This document shows positions 9,408-20,856 of a stretch of DNA of 64,000 bases, piece by piece. The stretch lies in contig JAQENU010000004.1 of NCBI GenBank assembly GCA_027676805.1, positions 203,257-267,256 on the forward strand. Direction: 5' to 3'. This DNA comes from Coprobacillaceae bacterium UN01-12pH3A (lineage in GTDB: Bacteria; Bacillota_I; Bacilli_A; Erysipelotrichales; Coprobacillaceae). Made by a program: the position numbers and the translations under genes. The notes under the pieces were generated by a model. The model saw only the letters and a program-made list of their open reading frames with translations. It searched no databases and was not told where the DNA came from. Within the stretch, counting starts at the first letter, position 1; every line of letters starts with the position of its first letter.

Positions 9408-9490
9408 TCCCCTTTATTAAACAAATTTATGCAATTTTATATTATTACTAAATTAATAAAAAATTTTTTTAAATAATATAATGAAAGGGG

Positions 9491-9519
9491 TTGACTTTTC
9501 AACGAAAAACAGGTAATAT
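9491..9519 (+). promoter_or_regulatory. Promoter of the leu-ilv operon
   Basis: TTGACT (9491-9496), 17-base spacer, TAATAT (9514-9519). Transcription would start near 9526, just ahead of the T-box Stem I. Confidence 0.75.
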
Positions 9520-9525
9520 CATGTC

Positions 9526-9822
9526 AACAAAACAAATGCGATGAATGGAAATAGTAGATGATGAACATAGCATAGAGAGATTCTGGTTGGTGTAAAGAAT
9601 CCTATGTGATTAATCGAACTCGTCCACGAGTAGAGCACTAAACGCCATAGGCAAGTAAGCTGCTACGGTCCCTGCACCCGTTATCGTGCTAGAGTATATC
9701 CTGATTTATTCAGCGTACTTGATAAGGTTAATATGGTGACATATTAATAAATTGAGGTGGAACCACGGAAGCATACAACTCTCGTCCTCTAATCTTTAAG
9801 ATTAGTGCGAGAGTTTTTATTT
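9526..9822 (+). ncRNA. T-box leader, leucine (CTC) specifier
   Basis: Fills most of the 437-base gap before leuA. Stem I marks: K-turn GATGA (9540-9544), loop E strand AGTA (9553-9556), AGAGAG (9574-9579), GGTTGGTG (9585-9592). On the 3' side helix GAT/ATC closes at 9613-9615, then GAA (9616-9618) faces AGTA, so the next codon CTC (9619-9621, Leu) is my specifier reading; TGGA (9546-9549) pairs with TCCA (9623-9626) below. The T-box core AGGTGGAACCACGG is at 9755-9768. The terminator is ACTCTCG (9778-9784) with CGAGAGT (9808-9814) and a T run. Uncharged tRNA binding should favour readthrough into leuA. Confidence 0.93.
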
Positions 9823-9844
9823 TATATGGAGGAAGGGCGAAACA

Positions 9845-11524
9845 ATGATGAACTATAAAAAATACAAAAAATTTGAAACCGTGAAATTGACAGACCGTAC
9901 ATGGCCGGATAATGAAATCACCAAAGCACCGATCTGGTGCAGTGTCGATCTAAGAGATGGCAATCAGGCATTAATTACCCCAATGAACATTGAAGAAAAA
10001 ATTGAGATGTTTCAAATGTTGGTGGATATGGGATTTAAAGAAATTGAAGTGGGATTTCCTTCTTCATCACAGATTGAATATGACTTCTTGAGAGCTTTGA
10101 TCGATCGCCAGCTGATCCCGGATGACGTGATTGTTCAAGTCTTGACACAGGCAAGAGAACATTTGATCAGACGTACCTTTGAATCCTTGAAGGGATTGAA
10201 AAAAGCAATCGTGCATATCTACAATTCGACTTCAGTATTGCAGCGTGACGTTGTGTTTGGAATGGATAAGGAGCAGATCAAGCAGATTGCAGTAGAAGGA
10301 ACTCGCTTAGTTAAAAGCTTAACGTCAGAGTTTGACGGTGAAGTCATCTTGGAATATTCGCCGGAAAGCTTTACAGGAACAGAAATGGATTATGCAGTCG
10401 AAATCTGTGATGCGGTTATGGATGAATGGGAAGCAACAGACAATAAAAAGGTGATCATCAATCTTCCTTCAACAGTAGAAATGAATACACCAAATGTCTA
10501 TGCCGATCAAATTGAATATTGCTGCAGAAACTTCAAAAATCGTAATCGTGTGATCGTCAGTGTTCATCCGCACAATGACCGCGGATGCGGCGTTGCTTCT
10601 GCCGAATTGGCACTCTTAGCCGGAGCCGATCGTGTGGAAGGGACTTTGTTTGGAAACGGAGAAAGAACCGGTAATGTGGATATTATCAATGTCGCAATGA
10701 ATATGTTTACTCATGGCATTGATCCTAAATTAAATATGTCAGACATGAATGCGATTAAAGGTGTTTACGAACGTGTAACTAAAATGGAAGTCGAACCAAG
10801 ACATCCCTATGCCGGACAGCTTGTCTTTACCGCTTTCTCAGGCAGCCATCAAGACGCCATTAATAAGGGAATGCGGGCTTACCATGAAAGAAATACCGGT
10901 ACTTGGGAAGTGCCTTATCTGCCGATTGATCCGGCGGATCTGAATCGTCAGTATGAACCGATCGTGCGTATTAACTCTCAATCCGGAAAAGGCGGAGTTG
11001 CCTTTGTGATGGATACGACCTACGGCTTTAGACTGCCAAAGGCAATGCAGCAGGATTTCTCTAAATGCATTCAAAAGATTACCGAAGCAGAGGGGGAAAT
11101 CACACCGGAAAGAATCTATCAGGCATTCGATGACGAATATTTAAAGAAAGAGACACCGTATGCTTTTGTAAGATACCGCATTGAAGATCATCATGATACA
11201 ACAAATGAAAATCCTATTAAAGTAGAAATCACCTTGATGGATCATGGACATGAAAAAACAATTGTCGGGCATGGAAACGGACCCATCGATTCGGTTAAAA
11301 ATGCCTTAGATCAAAATGGTTATATTGAAACAGAATTGATCGATTATCAAGAACATGCTTTAGCTTCCGGTTCAAGTGCCAAAGCGGCAGCGTACGTTCA
11401 GTTAAAAGAATCCGCAAGCGGCATCTGTGAATTTGGTGCAGGGGTTGATCCGAATATTAATATCGCTTCGATCAAAGCCATCTTCTCAGCAATGAATCGT
11501 ATAGATGAAAAAATGAAAAAGTAG
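9845..11524 (+). CDS. leuA: 2-isopropylmalate synthase
   Basis: 559 residues, the longer type of LeuA (as in actinobacteria and fungi) rather than the shorter E. coli type of about 520. It condenses acetyl-CoA with 2-ketoisovalerate, the first committed leucine step. Seen: DLRDGNQAL at the catalytic barrel start, VSVHPHNDRGCG, GNGERTGN, and a C-terminal regulatory domain (from about residue 430) that usually binds leucine. First gene behind the T-box; GGAGG at 9828-9832. A second ATG (9848) is an equally possible start. Confidence 0.96.
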   Translation: MMNYKKYKKFETVKLTDRTWPDNEITKAPIWCSVDLRDGNQALITPMNIEEKIEMFQMLVDMGFKEIEVGFPSSSQIEYDFLRALIDRQLIPDDVIVQVLTQAREHLIRRTFESLKGLKKAIVHIYNSTSVLQRDVVFGMDKEQIKQIAVEGTRLVKSLTSEFDGEVILEYSPESFTGTEMDYAVEICDAVMDEWEATDNKKVIINLPSTVEMNTPNVYADQIEYCCRNFKNRNRVIVSVHPHNDRGCGVASAELALLAGADRVEGTLFGNGERTGNVDIINVAMNMFTHGIDPKLNMSDMNAIKGVYERVTKMEVEPRHPYAGQLVFTAFSGSHQDAINKGMRAYHERNTGTWEVPYLPIDPADLNRQYEPIVRINSQSGKGGVAFVMDTTYGFRLPKAMQQDFSKCIQKITEAEGEITPERIYQAFDDEYLKKETPYAFVRYRIEDHHDTTNENPIKVEITLMDHGHEKTIVGHGNGPIDSVKNALDQNGYIETELIDYQEHALASGSSAKAAAYVQLKESASGICEFGAGVDPNINIASIKAIFSAMNRIDEKMKK

Positions 11525-11532
11525 GTGAAACA

Positions 11533-13064
<1,532 letters not shown>

Positions 13065-13128
13065 ACGAAATACATCGCATTTAATGCGATGCTAGTAATG
13101 AGTAGCCGTTACTCATTAGTAGCTTCGT
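13065..13128 (+). promoter_or_regulatory. Folded intercistronic RNA element between ilvC and leuC (three-way junction)
   Basis: Outer stem ACGAA (13065-13069) with TTCGT (13124-13128) encloses two hairpins: CATCGCA/TGCGATG (13073-13091) and a 13-bp arm with one mismatch, CTAGTAATGAGTA (13092-13104)/TACTCATTAGTAG (13110-13122), loop GCCGT. No T run follows, so it is not a simple terminator. It may fix the stability or processing of the ilvC-leuC junction. Confidence 0.6.
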
Positions 13129-13155
13129 CATTTAAACAATAGGGAGGATACAACA

Positions 13156-14421
13156 ATGGCAATGACAATGACACAAAAGATCTTGGCAGCACATGCCGGA
13201 TTAAAAGAAGTAACAGCCGGACAGCTGATTGAAGCAAAACTGGATATCGTAATGGCAAATGATATTACCGGTCCAATGGCTAAACCGATCTTTGAAGAAA
13301 TGGGATCAAAGGTTTTTGATAAGGATAAGGTGGTAATTGTACCGGACCATTTTACACCGGCTAAAGATATTAAATCTGCCGAAAATGCAAAAGTAATGAG
13401 AGAATTTGCCTGTGAACAGTGCTTAACCCATTACTATGAAATCGGACGCATGGGAATCGAACATGCCTTACTGCCGGAAAAAGGATTGGTTGTCGCTGGG
13501 GAATGCGTCATCGGCGCTGACAGTCATACATGTACTTATGGTGCTTTGGGAGCTTTTTCTACCGGGGTTGGCAGTACGGATATAGCGACAGGGATGGCGA
13601 TCGGAGAATTATGGTTCAAGGTTCCATCTGCCATTAAATTTAATTTAGTAGGCAAGCTTCCGCCTCATGTCAGTGGGAAAGATGTTATTTTGCATATTAT
13701 CGGGATGATCGGAGTAGATGGAGCGTTATATAAATCAATGGAATTTGTCGGAGAAGGGGTTTCTTCACTTACTATGGATGATCGTTTTACGATTTCCAAC
13801 ATGGCAATCGAAGCTGGGGGCAAAAACGGAATCTTTATCGTTGATGATCAATCGAGAGACTACATGGCAGAACATTCCACAAAAACCTATACCGAATACG
13901 CACCGGATGAAGATGCTGTGTATGATGAAGAATATACCATCGATCTATCAGAGATTCGTCCAACGATTGCATTCCCGCATTTACCAGGAAACGCTAAAAC
14001 GATTGATGAAGTACATGCGATGGAACCCATCAAGATTGATCAGGTTGTCATTGGTTCTTGTACAAACGGACGTATGAACGATATGCGTGAAGCGGCCGCT
14101 ATCTTAAAGGGGCATAAAGTTGCGGATCATGTCAGAGTAATGGTGATTCCGGCAACACAAAAAATTTATCTGCAATGTATCACCGAAGGCTTGGCAGAAA
14201 TCTTTGTCGAAAGCGGATGTACATTTAATACACCAAGCTGCGGACCTTGCATGGGCGGACATATGGGAGTATTAGCCGCCGGAGAAAAATGTGTCTCAAC
14301 GACAAATCGTAACTTTGTAGGACGTATGGGACATGTGGATTCAAAAGTATACCTTGCTTCACCAGCAGTAGCCGCTGCCAGCGCTATTAAAGGTGTCATA
14401 GCATGCGTGGAAGACATTTAA
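13156..14421 (+). CDS. leuC: 3-isopropylmalate dehydratase large subunit
   Basis: 421 residues, the homoaconitase/archaeal-type LeuC of about 420 rather than the E. coli form of about 466. With LeuD it isomerises 2- to 3-isopropylmalate. The three 4Fe-4S ligands are visible: Cys302 (IGSCTNGR) and Cys362/Cys365 (PSCGPCMGG). [15 protein letters not shown] is also typical. AGGGAGG lies at 13141-13147. It starts 91 bases after ilvC, across the RNA element, while later genes are closely packed. Confidence 0.95.
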   Translation: MAMTMTQKILAAHAGLKEVTAGQLIEAKLDIVMANDITGPMAKPIFEEMGSKVFDKDKVVIVPDHFTPAKDIKSAENAKVMREFACEQCLTHYYEIGRMGIEHALLPEKGLVVAGECVIGADSHTCTYGALGAFSTGVGSTDIATGMAIGELWFKVPSAIKFNLVGKLPPHVSGKDVILHIIGMIGVDGALYKSMEFVGEGVSSLTMDDRFTISNMAIEAGGKNGIFIVDDQSRDYMAEHSTKTYTEYAPDEDAVYDEEYTIDLSEIRPTIAFPHLPGNAKTIDEVHAMEPIKIDQVVIGSCTNGRMNDMREAAAILKGHKVADHVRVMVIPATQKIYLQCITEGLAEIFVESGCTFNTPSCGPCMGGHMGVLAAGEKCVSTTNRNFVGRMGHVDSKVYLASPAVAAASAIKGVIACVEDI

Positions 14422-14433
14422 AGGAGGAACATT

Positions 14434-14934
14434 ATGAAAGCATTAGGAAAAGTATTCAAATATGGGGATAACGTAGATACAGATGTCATTATCCCGGCAC
14501 GTTATTTAAATTCATTTGATCCTCGAGATCTGGCTGCCCACTGCATGGAAGATATTGATAAAGAATTTGTGAATAAAGTGAAGCCCGGAGACATTATTGT
14601 CGGCGGAAAAAACTTTGGCTGCGGTTCTTCCCGTGAACATGCACCACTGGCAATCAAAACGTGTGGCGTAAGCTGTGTTATCGCCAAATCATTTGCCCGT
14701 ATTTTCTATCGTAATTCAATCAATATTGGATTTCCAATCTTAGAATGCGAGGAAGCAGCTGATGATATTGATGAAGGAAATGAAGTTGAAATCGACTATG
14801 CAACAGGAATTATTTATAATAAAACAAAAGATAAACATTATCAGGCTCAGCCTTTCCCGCCTTTCTTACAAAAGATGATTGAACTGGACGGATTAGTAAA
14901 TTATGTGAACTCAAAAAAGAAGGAGGCGCAATAA
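14434..14934 (+). CDS. leuD: 3-isopropylmalate dehydratase small subunit
   Basis: 166 residues, the short LeuD that pairs with the 420-residue LeuC. It has the swivelling domain signature [13 protein letters not shown] and [17 protein letters not shown]. It provides the substrate-binding face of the dehydratase. SD AAGGAGG sits 8 bases ahead of the ATG. The stop codon overlaps the leuB start (TAATG). Confidence 0.95.
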   Translation: MKALGKVFKYGDNVDTDVIIPARYLNSFDPRDLAAHCMEDIDKEFVNKVKPGDIIVGGKNFGCGSSREHAPLAIKTCGVSCVIAKSFARIFYRNSINIGFPILECEEAADDIDEGNEVEIDYATGIIYNKTKDKHYQAQPFPPFLQKMIELDGLVNYVNSKKKEAQ

Positions 14935-16016
14935 TGACTTATCAGATTACAGTGATTAAAGGGGACGGGATTGGTCCCGAAATCGTAGATGAAACAATCA
15001 AGGTTTTAGATGCAGTTGGTGAAAAGTACGGACATCAATTTAATTATGAACGTGTCTTGATGGGGGGAGAATCCATTGATGCCTATGGTGTCCCTATCAC
15101 CGATGAAGCGATTGCCATCGCTAAAAAAAGTGATGCTGTTCTTTTAGGGGCGATTGGCGGTGATACGACAACATCACCTTGGTATCAGTTAGCACCTAAT
15201 CTTCGCCCGGAAGCCGGACTTTTAAAAATAAGAAAAGAGCTTGGTTTATTCGCAAACTTAAGACCGGCTTATCTTTATGAAGAGTTAAAAGGGGCATGCC
15301 CGTTAAAAGAAGACATCACAAAGGGTGGCTTCGATATGATGATTATGCGTGAATTAACCGGTGGTATCTATTTTGGAGATCGTAAAACAGAAGAAGTGAA
15401 CGGAGTTATGAAAGCTACCGACATCTTGACTTATGATGAAAATGAGATTCGCAGAATCGCAAAATGGGGATTTGATATCGCTATGAAGCGCAGAAAATCA
15501 GTTATCAGTGTAGATAAAGCGAACGTTTTGGATTCATCAAGATTATGGCGTAAAGTAGTGGAAGAAGTGGCAAAGGATTATCCGGAAGTCAAATTAGAAC
15601 ATATGCTGGTAGACAACTGTGCTATGCAGCTGGTTCGTGATCCAAAGCAGTTTGATGTCATCTTAACAGAAAACATGTTTGGTGATATTTTGTCTGATGA
15701 AGCCAGCATGGTAACAGGATCCATCGGCATGCTGTCAAGTGCTTCGTTAGCGGAAGGAAAATTCGGTTTATATGAACCAAGCCATGGGTCTGCACCGGAT
15801 ATTGCCGGAACCGGAAAAGCCAATCCAATTGCGACCATCTTATCTGCAGCAATGATGCTTCGCTATTCTTTTGATTTAGATGAAGAAGCAGCAAAGATCG
15901 AAGCAGCTGTCGGACAAGTATTAAAAGAAGGTTATCGTACAAGCGATATTTACGAAGAAGGAACAAAGAAAGTAACAACAAGCCAAATGGGTACATTGAT
16001 TGCCCAGAGAGTATAA
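14934..16016 (+). CDS. leuB: 3-isopropylmalate dehydrogenase
   Basis: 360 residues, normal length. It oxidises and decarboxylates 3-isopropylmalate with NAD+ to 2-ketoisocaproate. Seen: [14 protein letters not shown] at the start, the substrate region [42 protein letters not shown] and [15 protein letters not shown]. Starts at the last base of the leuD stop codon with AAGGAGG just upstream, so it is coupled to leuD. Confidence 0.97.
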   Translation: MTYQITVIKGDGIGPEIVDETIKVLDAVGEKYGHQFNYERVLMGGESIDAYGVPITDEAIAIAKKSDAVLLGAIGGDTTTSPWYQLAPNLRPEAGLLKIRKELGLFANLRPAYLYEELKGACPLKEDITKGGFDMMIMRELTGGIYFGDRKTEEVNGVMKATDILTYDENEIRRIAKWGFDIAMKRRKSVISVDKANVLDSSRLWRKVVEEVAKDYPEVKLEHMLVDNCAMQLVRDPKQFDVILTENMFGDILSDEASMVTGSIGMLSSASLAEGKFGLYEPSHGSAPDIAGTGKANPIATILSAAMMLRYSFDLDEEAAKIEAAVGQVLKEGYRTSDIYEEGTKKVTTSQMGTLIAQRV

Positions 16017-16030
16017 GAGGGGGAACAAGG

Positions 16031-17707
16031 ATGAAAAGTGATAACGCAAAAAGCGGTGTAGAGCGTGCACCACACCGTTCATTATATAATGCTTTAGGGT
16101 ATACCGAAGAAGAATTAGCACGTCCATTAATCGGTGTTGTCAATTCTTATAATGAAATTGTACCCGGACATATGAATCTTGATAAAATTGCGGAAGCCGT
16201 TAAAAAAGGGATCTATTTAGCCGGAGGAACACCGGTAGAAATTCCCGCTATCGCAGTTTGTGATGGAATTTCAATGGGACATGTGGGAATGAAATATTCA
16301 TTAGCGACTCGAGAATTAATTGCCGATTCCACAGAAGCGATGGCGATTGCCCATCAATTTGACGGATTGGTTATGATTCCTAACTGTGATAAGAATGTTC
16401 CGGGATTATTGATGGCGGCAGCTCGTGTCAATATTCCGACAATCTTTGTCAGCGGCGGACCAATGTTAGCGGGGAAAGCCTTGGACGGTAAACGTACTTG
16501 CTTATCATCCTTGTTTGAAGCAGTCGGACAGTTTAATGCCGGAAAAATGACAGCGGAAAAATTAAAAGAATTTGAAAACAAAGCCTGTCCTACCTGCGGT
16601 TCTTGTTCTGGGATGTACACCGCTAACTCAATGAACTGCCTGACAGAAGTGTTAGGGATGGGATTAAAAGGAAACGGAACAATCCCGGCGGTTTACTCTG
16701 AAAGAATCCGTTTAGCTAAACATGCCGGAATGCAGATCATGGAGCTTGTGAAAAAAGATATCAAGCCAAAAGATATTATGAATGAAAAAGCCTTCATGAA
16801 TGCATTAGCTGTGGATATGGCTTTAGGATGTTCAACGAACTCTATGCTGCATCTTCCTGCCATCGCTTATGAGGCAGGGGTAGAACTGGATTTGGAAGTA
16901 GCGAATCAAGTTAGTTTAAGGGTACCTAATCTATGTCATTTAGCACCGGCAGGAGACACTTTTATTGAAGATTTAAATGATGCCGGCGGAATCTACGCAG
17001 TCATGAATGAATTAAATAAGATCGGTGTTTTGAATACGGATATCATCACCTGCACTACAAAAACAGTAGCGGAAAATATCGAGGGATGCATTAACCTGGA
17101 TCCAACGATTATTCGTCCGGTAGATCAGCCTTATTCAAAAACTGGTGGTATCGCTGTTTTAAAAGGAAATCTGGCAAAAGACGGAGCAGTAGTGAAACAA
17201 TCTGCTGTCGCTAAAGAAATGCTTGTGCATACAGGACCAGCCAGAGTGTTTAACTCTGAAGAAGAAGCGATCGAAGCCATTCGTTCAAATAAAATTGTCA
17301 AAGGTGATGTGGTGGTGATCCGCTATGAAGGACCTAAAGGCGGACCGGGAATGCGTGAAATGCTTTCACCAACATCTGAGATCGCCGGAATGGGCTTAGA
17401 TAAAGATGTTGCTTTAATTACAGACGGACGTTTCTCTGGGGCAACCCGCGGAGCATCCATCGGACACATCTCACCAGAAGCTGCAGTTGGCGGAACAATT
17501 GCTTTTGTTGAAGAGGGGGATATGATTCATATCGATATTCCAAATCATATTTTAGAAGTACAAATCAGTGATGAAGAACTAGAAGCACGTAAAGTGGGAT
17601 GGAAACCAAAAACACCATCGATTACAACGGGTTACTTGAAACGTTATGCCGCTTTAGTCACTTCAGCTAATACAGGAGCTGTATTAAAAGTACCAGAAGA
17701 AAAGTAA
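16031..17707 (+). CDS. ilvD: Dihydroxy-acid dehydratase
   Basis: 558 residues, the standard length. It dehydrates dihydroxyisovalerate and dihydroxymethylvalerate to the keto acids for Val/Leu and Ile. Fe-S ligands are in [10 protein letters not shown] and [16 protein letters not shown]; the C-terminal signature [17 protein letters not shown] is present. Lies 14 bases after leuB with SD GAGGGGG. The cluster is probably oxygen-sensitive, consistent with an anaerobe (inference). Confidence 0.97.
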   Translation: MKSDNAKSGVERAPHRSLYNALGYTEEELARPLIGVVNSYNEIVPGHMNLDKIAEAVKKGIYLAGGTPVEIPAIAVCDGISMGHVGMKYSLATRELIADSTEAMAIAHQFDGLVMIPNCDKNVPGLLMAAARVNIPTIFVSGGPMLAGKALDGKRTCLSSLFEAVGQFNAGKMTAEKLKEFENKACPTCGSCSGMYTANSMNCLTEVLGMGLKGNGTIPAVYSERIRLAKHAGMQIMELVKKDIKPKDIMNEKAFMNALAVDMALGCSTNSMLHLPAIAYEAGVELDLEVANQVSLRVPNLCHLAPAGDTFIEDLNDAGGIYAVMNELNKIGVLNTDIITCTTKTVAENIEGCINLDPTIIRPVDQPYSKTGGIAVLKGNLAKDGAVVKQSAVAKEMLVHTGPARVFNSEEEAIEAIRSNKIVKGDVVVIRYEGPKGGPGMREMLSPTSEIAGMGLDKDVALITDGRFSGATRGASIGHISPEAAVGGTIAFVEEGDMIHIDIPNHILEVQISDEELEARKVGWKPKTPSITTGYLKRYAALVTSANTGAVLKVPEEK

Positions 17708-17719
17708 GGGGGAATAAAT

Positions 17720-19396
17720 ATGTTGATGACAGGATCACAGATCGTCATTGAATGTCTTTTGGAACAAGGCGTAGACACTATTTTCGGATATCCGGGAGGA
17801 ACTATTTTAAATGTCTATGACGCCTTATACCAATATCGAGATAAGCTGACGCATATTTTGACCTCACATGAACAAGGGGCTTCCCATGCAGCCGATGGGT
17901 ATGCCCGTTCAACCGGGAAAGTAGGGGTATGCATGGCAACCTCCGGTCCGGGAGCTACCAATTTAGTCACCGGACTGGCAACCGCTTATATGGATTCTGT
18001 GCCCGTTGTTGCGATTACATGCAACCAGATCACCGATCTGATCGGTAAAGACAGTTTTCAAGAAGTGGATATTATGGGAATGACAATGCCCATTACTAAA
18101 CATAATTATATGATCAAAGATATTCGTGATTTGGCACCGGCAATCAGAAAAGCCTTTAAAATTGCCGCATCCGGAAGACCGGGACCGGTCCTTGTTGATA
18201 TTACGAAGGATGTAACAGCCGCTAAATATGAATATGAGAAAATGCCAAAACAAGAAAAAGAAATAGCGAAGGATACATTTACTTTAGATCAAATCGATCA
18301 GGCTATCGAGATGATCAGAGCATCTAAGCAGCCGTTTGTTATGAGCGGAGGCGGTGTGATCATCAGCGAAGCAGCCGATGAACTGAAAACTTTTGTTGAT
18401 CTAGTCGATGCCCCTGTCTGCGATACATTAATGGGGAAAGGAAGCTATCCGAATACCTGTACACGTTACACCGGCATGATTGGAATGCATGGAACAAAGC
18501 CGACTAACTTTGGGGTTAGTCAATCGGATTTACTGATCGTAATCGGTGCTAGATTCAGTGACCGTGTGACCGGAAATACAGAAACCTTTGCCAGTCAGGC
18601 GAAGATCATTCACATTGATATTGATGAAGCAGAAATCGATAAGAATATTAAAGTGGATCATGCCATCGTCGGTGATGCCAAAGAAATTCTGAAAGTGTTG
18701 AACAGTCGTTTAGAAAAACAAGACCACTCATCATGGATGAATACGATTCAGGAATTAAAAGAGAAATATCCGTTAACTTATGATGAATCTGTTTTGACCG
18801 GTCCCTATATTATCGAAACGATTGACCGCGTGACAAACGGAGAAGCCTTGATGGTAACCGAAGTCGGTCAGCATCAGATGTGGGCAGCACAGTATTTTAA
18901 ATATAAACACCCTCGTCAGCTGATTACTTCAGGCGGTTTAGGAACAATGGGCTTCGGTTTAGGTGCAGCCATTGGGACAAAGTTAGGAAACAAAGAAAAA
19001 ACTGTGTTTAATATTGCCGGTGATGGATGCTTTAGAATGAATTTAAACGAGATGGCAACCGTATGCCGCAACCATATTCCTCTGATTCAGGTAGTTTTGA
19101 ATAATCAAGTATTAGGAATGGTACGTCAGTGGCAGACGTTATTCTATGATCAGCGTTATTCACATACGATCTTAAATGACGGGGTGGACTTTGTAAAACT
19201 AGCAGAAGCCTTTGGGGCAAAAGCATACCGTGTGACAAAGAAAGACGAACTGGAAGGTGTGATCAAAGAAGCGATGGCTTTAAACGCTCCTGTTTTAATT
19301 GAATGTATCATCGATCAAGATGATAAAGTATGGCCGATGGTAGCACCGGGAGGCGCTATTGCGGAAACCTTTACAGATGAAGATTTAAATAAGTAA
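17720..19396 (+). CDS. ilvB: Acetolactate synthase large (catalytic) subunit
   Basis: 558 residues. A ThDP-dependent enzyme that makes acetolactate from pyruvate and acetohydroxybutyrate from pyruvate plus 2-ketobutyrate. The catalytic Glu is in SHEQGASHAADGYARSTGK; the ThDP motif starts GDGCFRMNLNE and ends at NN in VVLNNQVLG. Last gene of the operon, 12 bases after ilvD, ending in a strong terminator. No BCAA aminotransferase gene (ilvE) or ilvA is in the operon, so those steps must be encoded elsewhere. ATG 17726 is an alternative start. Confidence 0.96.
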   Translation: MLMTGSQIVIECLLEQGVDTIFGYPGGTILNVYDALYQYRDKLTHILTSHEQGASHAADGYARSTGKVGVCMATSGPGATNLVTGLATAYMDSVPVVAITCNQITDLIGKDSFQEVDIMGMTMPITKHNYMIKDIRDLAPAIRKAFKIAASGRPGPVLVDITKDVTAAKYEYEKMPKQEKEIAKDTFTLDQIDQAIEMIRASKQPFVMSGGGVIISEAADELKTFVDLVDAPVCDTLMGKGSYPNTCTRYTGMIGMHGTKPTNFGVSQSDLLIVIGARFSDRVTGNTETFASQAKIIHIDIDEAEIDKNIKVDHAIVGDAKEILKVLNSRLEKQDHSSWMNTIQELKEKYPLTYDESVLTGPYIIETIDRVTNGEALMVTEVGQHQMWAAQYFKYKHPRQLITSGGLGTMGFGLGAAIGTKLGNKEKTVFNIAGDGCFRMNLNEMATVCRNHIPLIQVVLNNQVLGMVRQWQTLFYDQRYSHTILNDGVDFVKLAEAFGAKAYRVTKKDELEGVIKEAMALNAPVLIECIIDQDDKVWPMVAPGGAIAETFTDEDLNK

Positions 19397-19397
19397 T

Positions 19398-19424
19398 AAA
19401 TCTGCGATACAGCAGATTTTTTTA
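19398..19424 (+). terminator. Rho-independent terminator of the leu-ilv operon
   Basis: AAATCTGC, loop GATACA, GCAGATTT, then a T run. Confidence 0.93.
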
Positions 19425-19501
19425 CTTTAGGGATTAATTCAACCACCGGTTTGTTTTCAATTTAACTTTATTATTCTAAAATAGTCTTGGAGGTGAAAGC
19501 T

Positions 19502-20014
19502 ATGGATCAGATTAAAATCGGAAAGTTCATTGCAGAACAGCGACATAAAGAAAAATTAACTCAAAAACAATTGGCTGAGAAGCTGAATGTTTCGGATCGT
19601 GCTGTCAGTAAATGGGAAAGAGGCGTTTGCTTAATGGATATCTCACTTTTAAAACCTTTAAGTTCATTACTGAATGTTAGTGTTATCGATCTTTTATCAG
19701 GCGAGATCGTTCCTGAATCAAAAAGGAATGAACGGTATGAAGAAAGCATTGCAGATATTGCTTACATGAATGAGATGAAATCAAAAGCCTTTGGTGTAAA
19801 TGGATTTTTATTTGCATATCTGTTTTTTATTATCTATAAAGTGGTTAAAGATATTTATTTTTACGATATTATTAGTATTTTAATGTTCTTTTTATCTTTT
19901 AAATTCTATTACTTGTATCAGTTAGATCATAATCGCACAAATAAAATCATGAGCTGGATCACCTTAGCCACAGGATTGTTCCTATTGCTGCTTTTCTTAT
20001 GCAAAACTTGGTAA
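19502..20014 (+). CDS. XRE-family regulator with C-terminal membrane segments
   Basis: 170 residues from ATG 19502, chosen because GGAGGTG lies just ahead; a TTG start 15 bases upstream would place the SD inside the gene. Residues 1-65 are a classic HTH (LTQKQLAEKLNVSDRAVSKWERG, then ISLLKPLSSLLNVSVIDLLSGE). The C-terminal half carries about three hydrophobic segments (from FLFAYLFFIIYKVV to ITLATGLFLLLLF), so this is a membrane-tethered DNA-binding protein. Its target is unknown; it may control itself or the downstream VanZ gene. Confidence 0.85.
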   Translation: MDQIKIGKFIAEQRHKEKLTQKQLAEKLNVSDRAVSKWERGVCLMDISLLKPLSSLLNVSVIDLLSGEIVPESKRNERYEESIADIAYMNEMKSKAFGVNGFLFAYLFFIIYKVVKDIYFYDIISILMFFLSFKFYYLYQLDHNRTNKIMSWITLATGLFLLLLFLCKTW

Positions 20015-20120
20015 TTGCTTAAAAAAATCCCTAGAATCTTTAGAAATGTTTTCATATAATTTGACTTTAATTTAAGGCTTTTATTGTATCCTGTATACAA
20101 GGCAGGAGGGAATAAAAACT

Positions 20121-20747
20121 ATGGAAAGCCAATTGAGTGTTTTTGATGCAATTATTGATATGCTGTGTTTAAAACCAATATTTATGATCGGATTTGTATT
20201 ACTGATTGCAGTATTGTTTATATTGTTTAAGAAAGATAATAAGTTACCAAAAGGTCAAATCATTATCACTTCATTTTTATTGTATTATTATGTATGTATC
20301 GTTTTATATAATGTGGTGGGAATACCAACGATCAGTGAAATCATGCGTGTCACTGGTTTAGGAGAATCTTTGTTTAACCCAAATATCAGTTTGATTCCTT
20401 TAGTGGGAGGTGTCAGTCTGGAATTTATTTTGAATATCTTTTGTTTTATTCCTTTGGGATTCCTTTGCCCATTAATCAGTCAGTCTTTTAATAAAATGAA
20501 GAATGTGGTTGCATTGGGATTTGGTTTATCCCTGGCAATCGAATTAAGCCAGTTGTTTACCCTGTACAGGGCAACGGATATTAATGATCTGATTGCCAAT
20601 ACCTTTGGGGCTTTGCTTGGATTCTTTTGTTATCAGGTTATTTTAAAACTGAGAGTAAAAGAGACACCGCCATCAAGTAATAAAGCTGCTCAGCGTTTGC
20701 CAATCATCGTGATTATGACAGCTTTTGTGATCGTGTTTATGAGTTAA
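20121..20747 (+). CDS. VanZ-like membrane protein
   Basis: 208 residues with four to five membrane segments. The VanZ-family pattern is visible: NPNISLIPLVGG, then LNIFCFIPLGFLCPL, a conserved ELSQLF and D-x-NDLIANTFGALLGF. VanZ in enterococci gives low-level teicoplanin resistance, but most homologues are uncharacterised. SD AGGAGGG. It has a second family member at 33921 in this window. Function here unknown. Confidence 0.85.
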   Translation: MESQLSVFDAIIDMLCLKPIFMIGFVLLIAVLFILFKKDNKLPKGQIIITSFLLYYYVCIVLYNVVGIPTISEIMRVTGLGESLFNPNISLIPLVGGVSLEFILNIFCFIPLGFLCPLISQSFNKMKNVVALGFGLSLAIELSQLFTLYRATDINDLIANTFGALLGFFCYQVILKLRVKETPPSSNKAAQRLPIIVIMTAFVIVFMS

Positions 20748-20791
20748 ATATGTAACATAACCACTGTTTTTATTAAAATATGTTTTGCCTA

Positions 20792-20822
20792 TTGCCTTGG
20801 AGTACACTCCAAACGCTATACT
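20792..20822 (+). promoter_or_regulatory. MerR-type promoter upstream of the SDR gene
   Basis: TTGCCT (20792-20797) and TATACT (20817-20822) are 19 bases apart, the over-long spacer typical of MerR-activated promoters. The perfect palindrome TTGGAGTACACTCCAA (20797-20812) lies in the spacer. No merR gene is nearby. Confidence 0.8.
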
Positions 20823-20856
20823 ATTATTGAAAGAAATAGATAGAGGAGGAAAAAAT

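Noticed and set aside
9613-9615. ATC (Ile) as T-box specifier
   Set aside because: ATC pairs with GAT (9557-9559) as the upper helix; the unpaired codon after GAA is CTC.
15658-16143. 161-codon minus-strand ORF across the leuB-ilvD junction
   Set aside because: Antisense to two well-supported enzymes, with no recognisable domain or SD.
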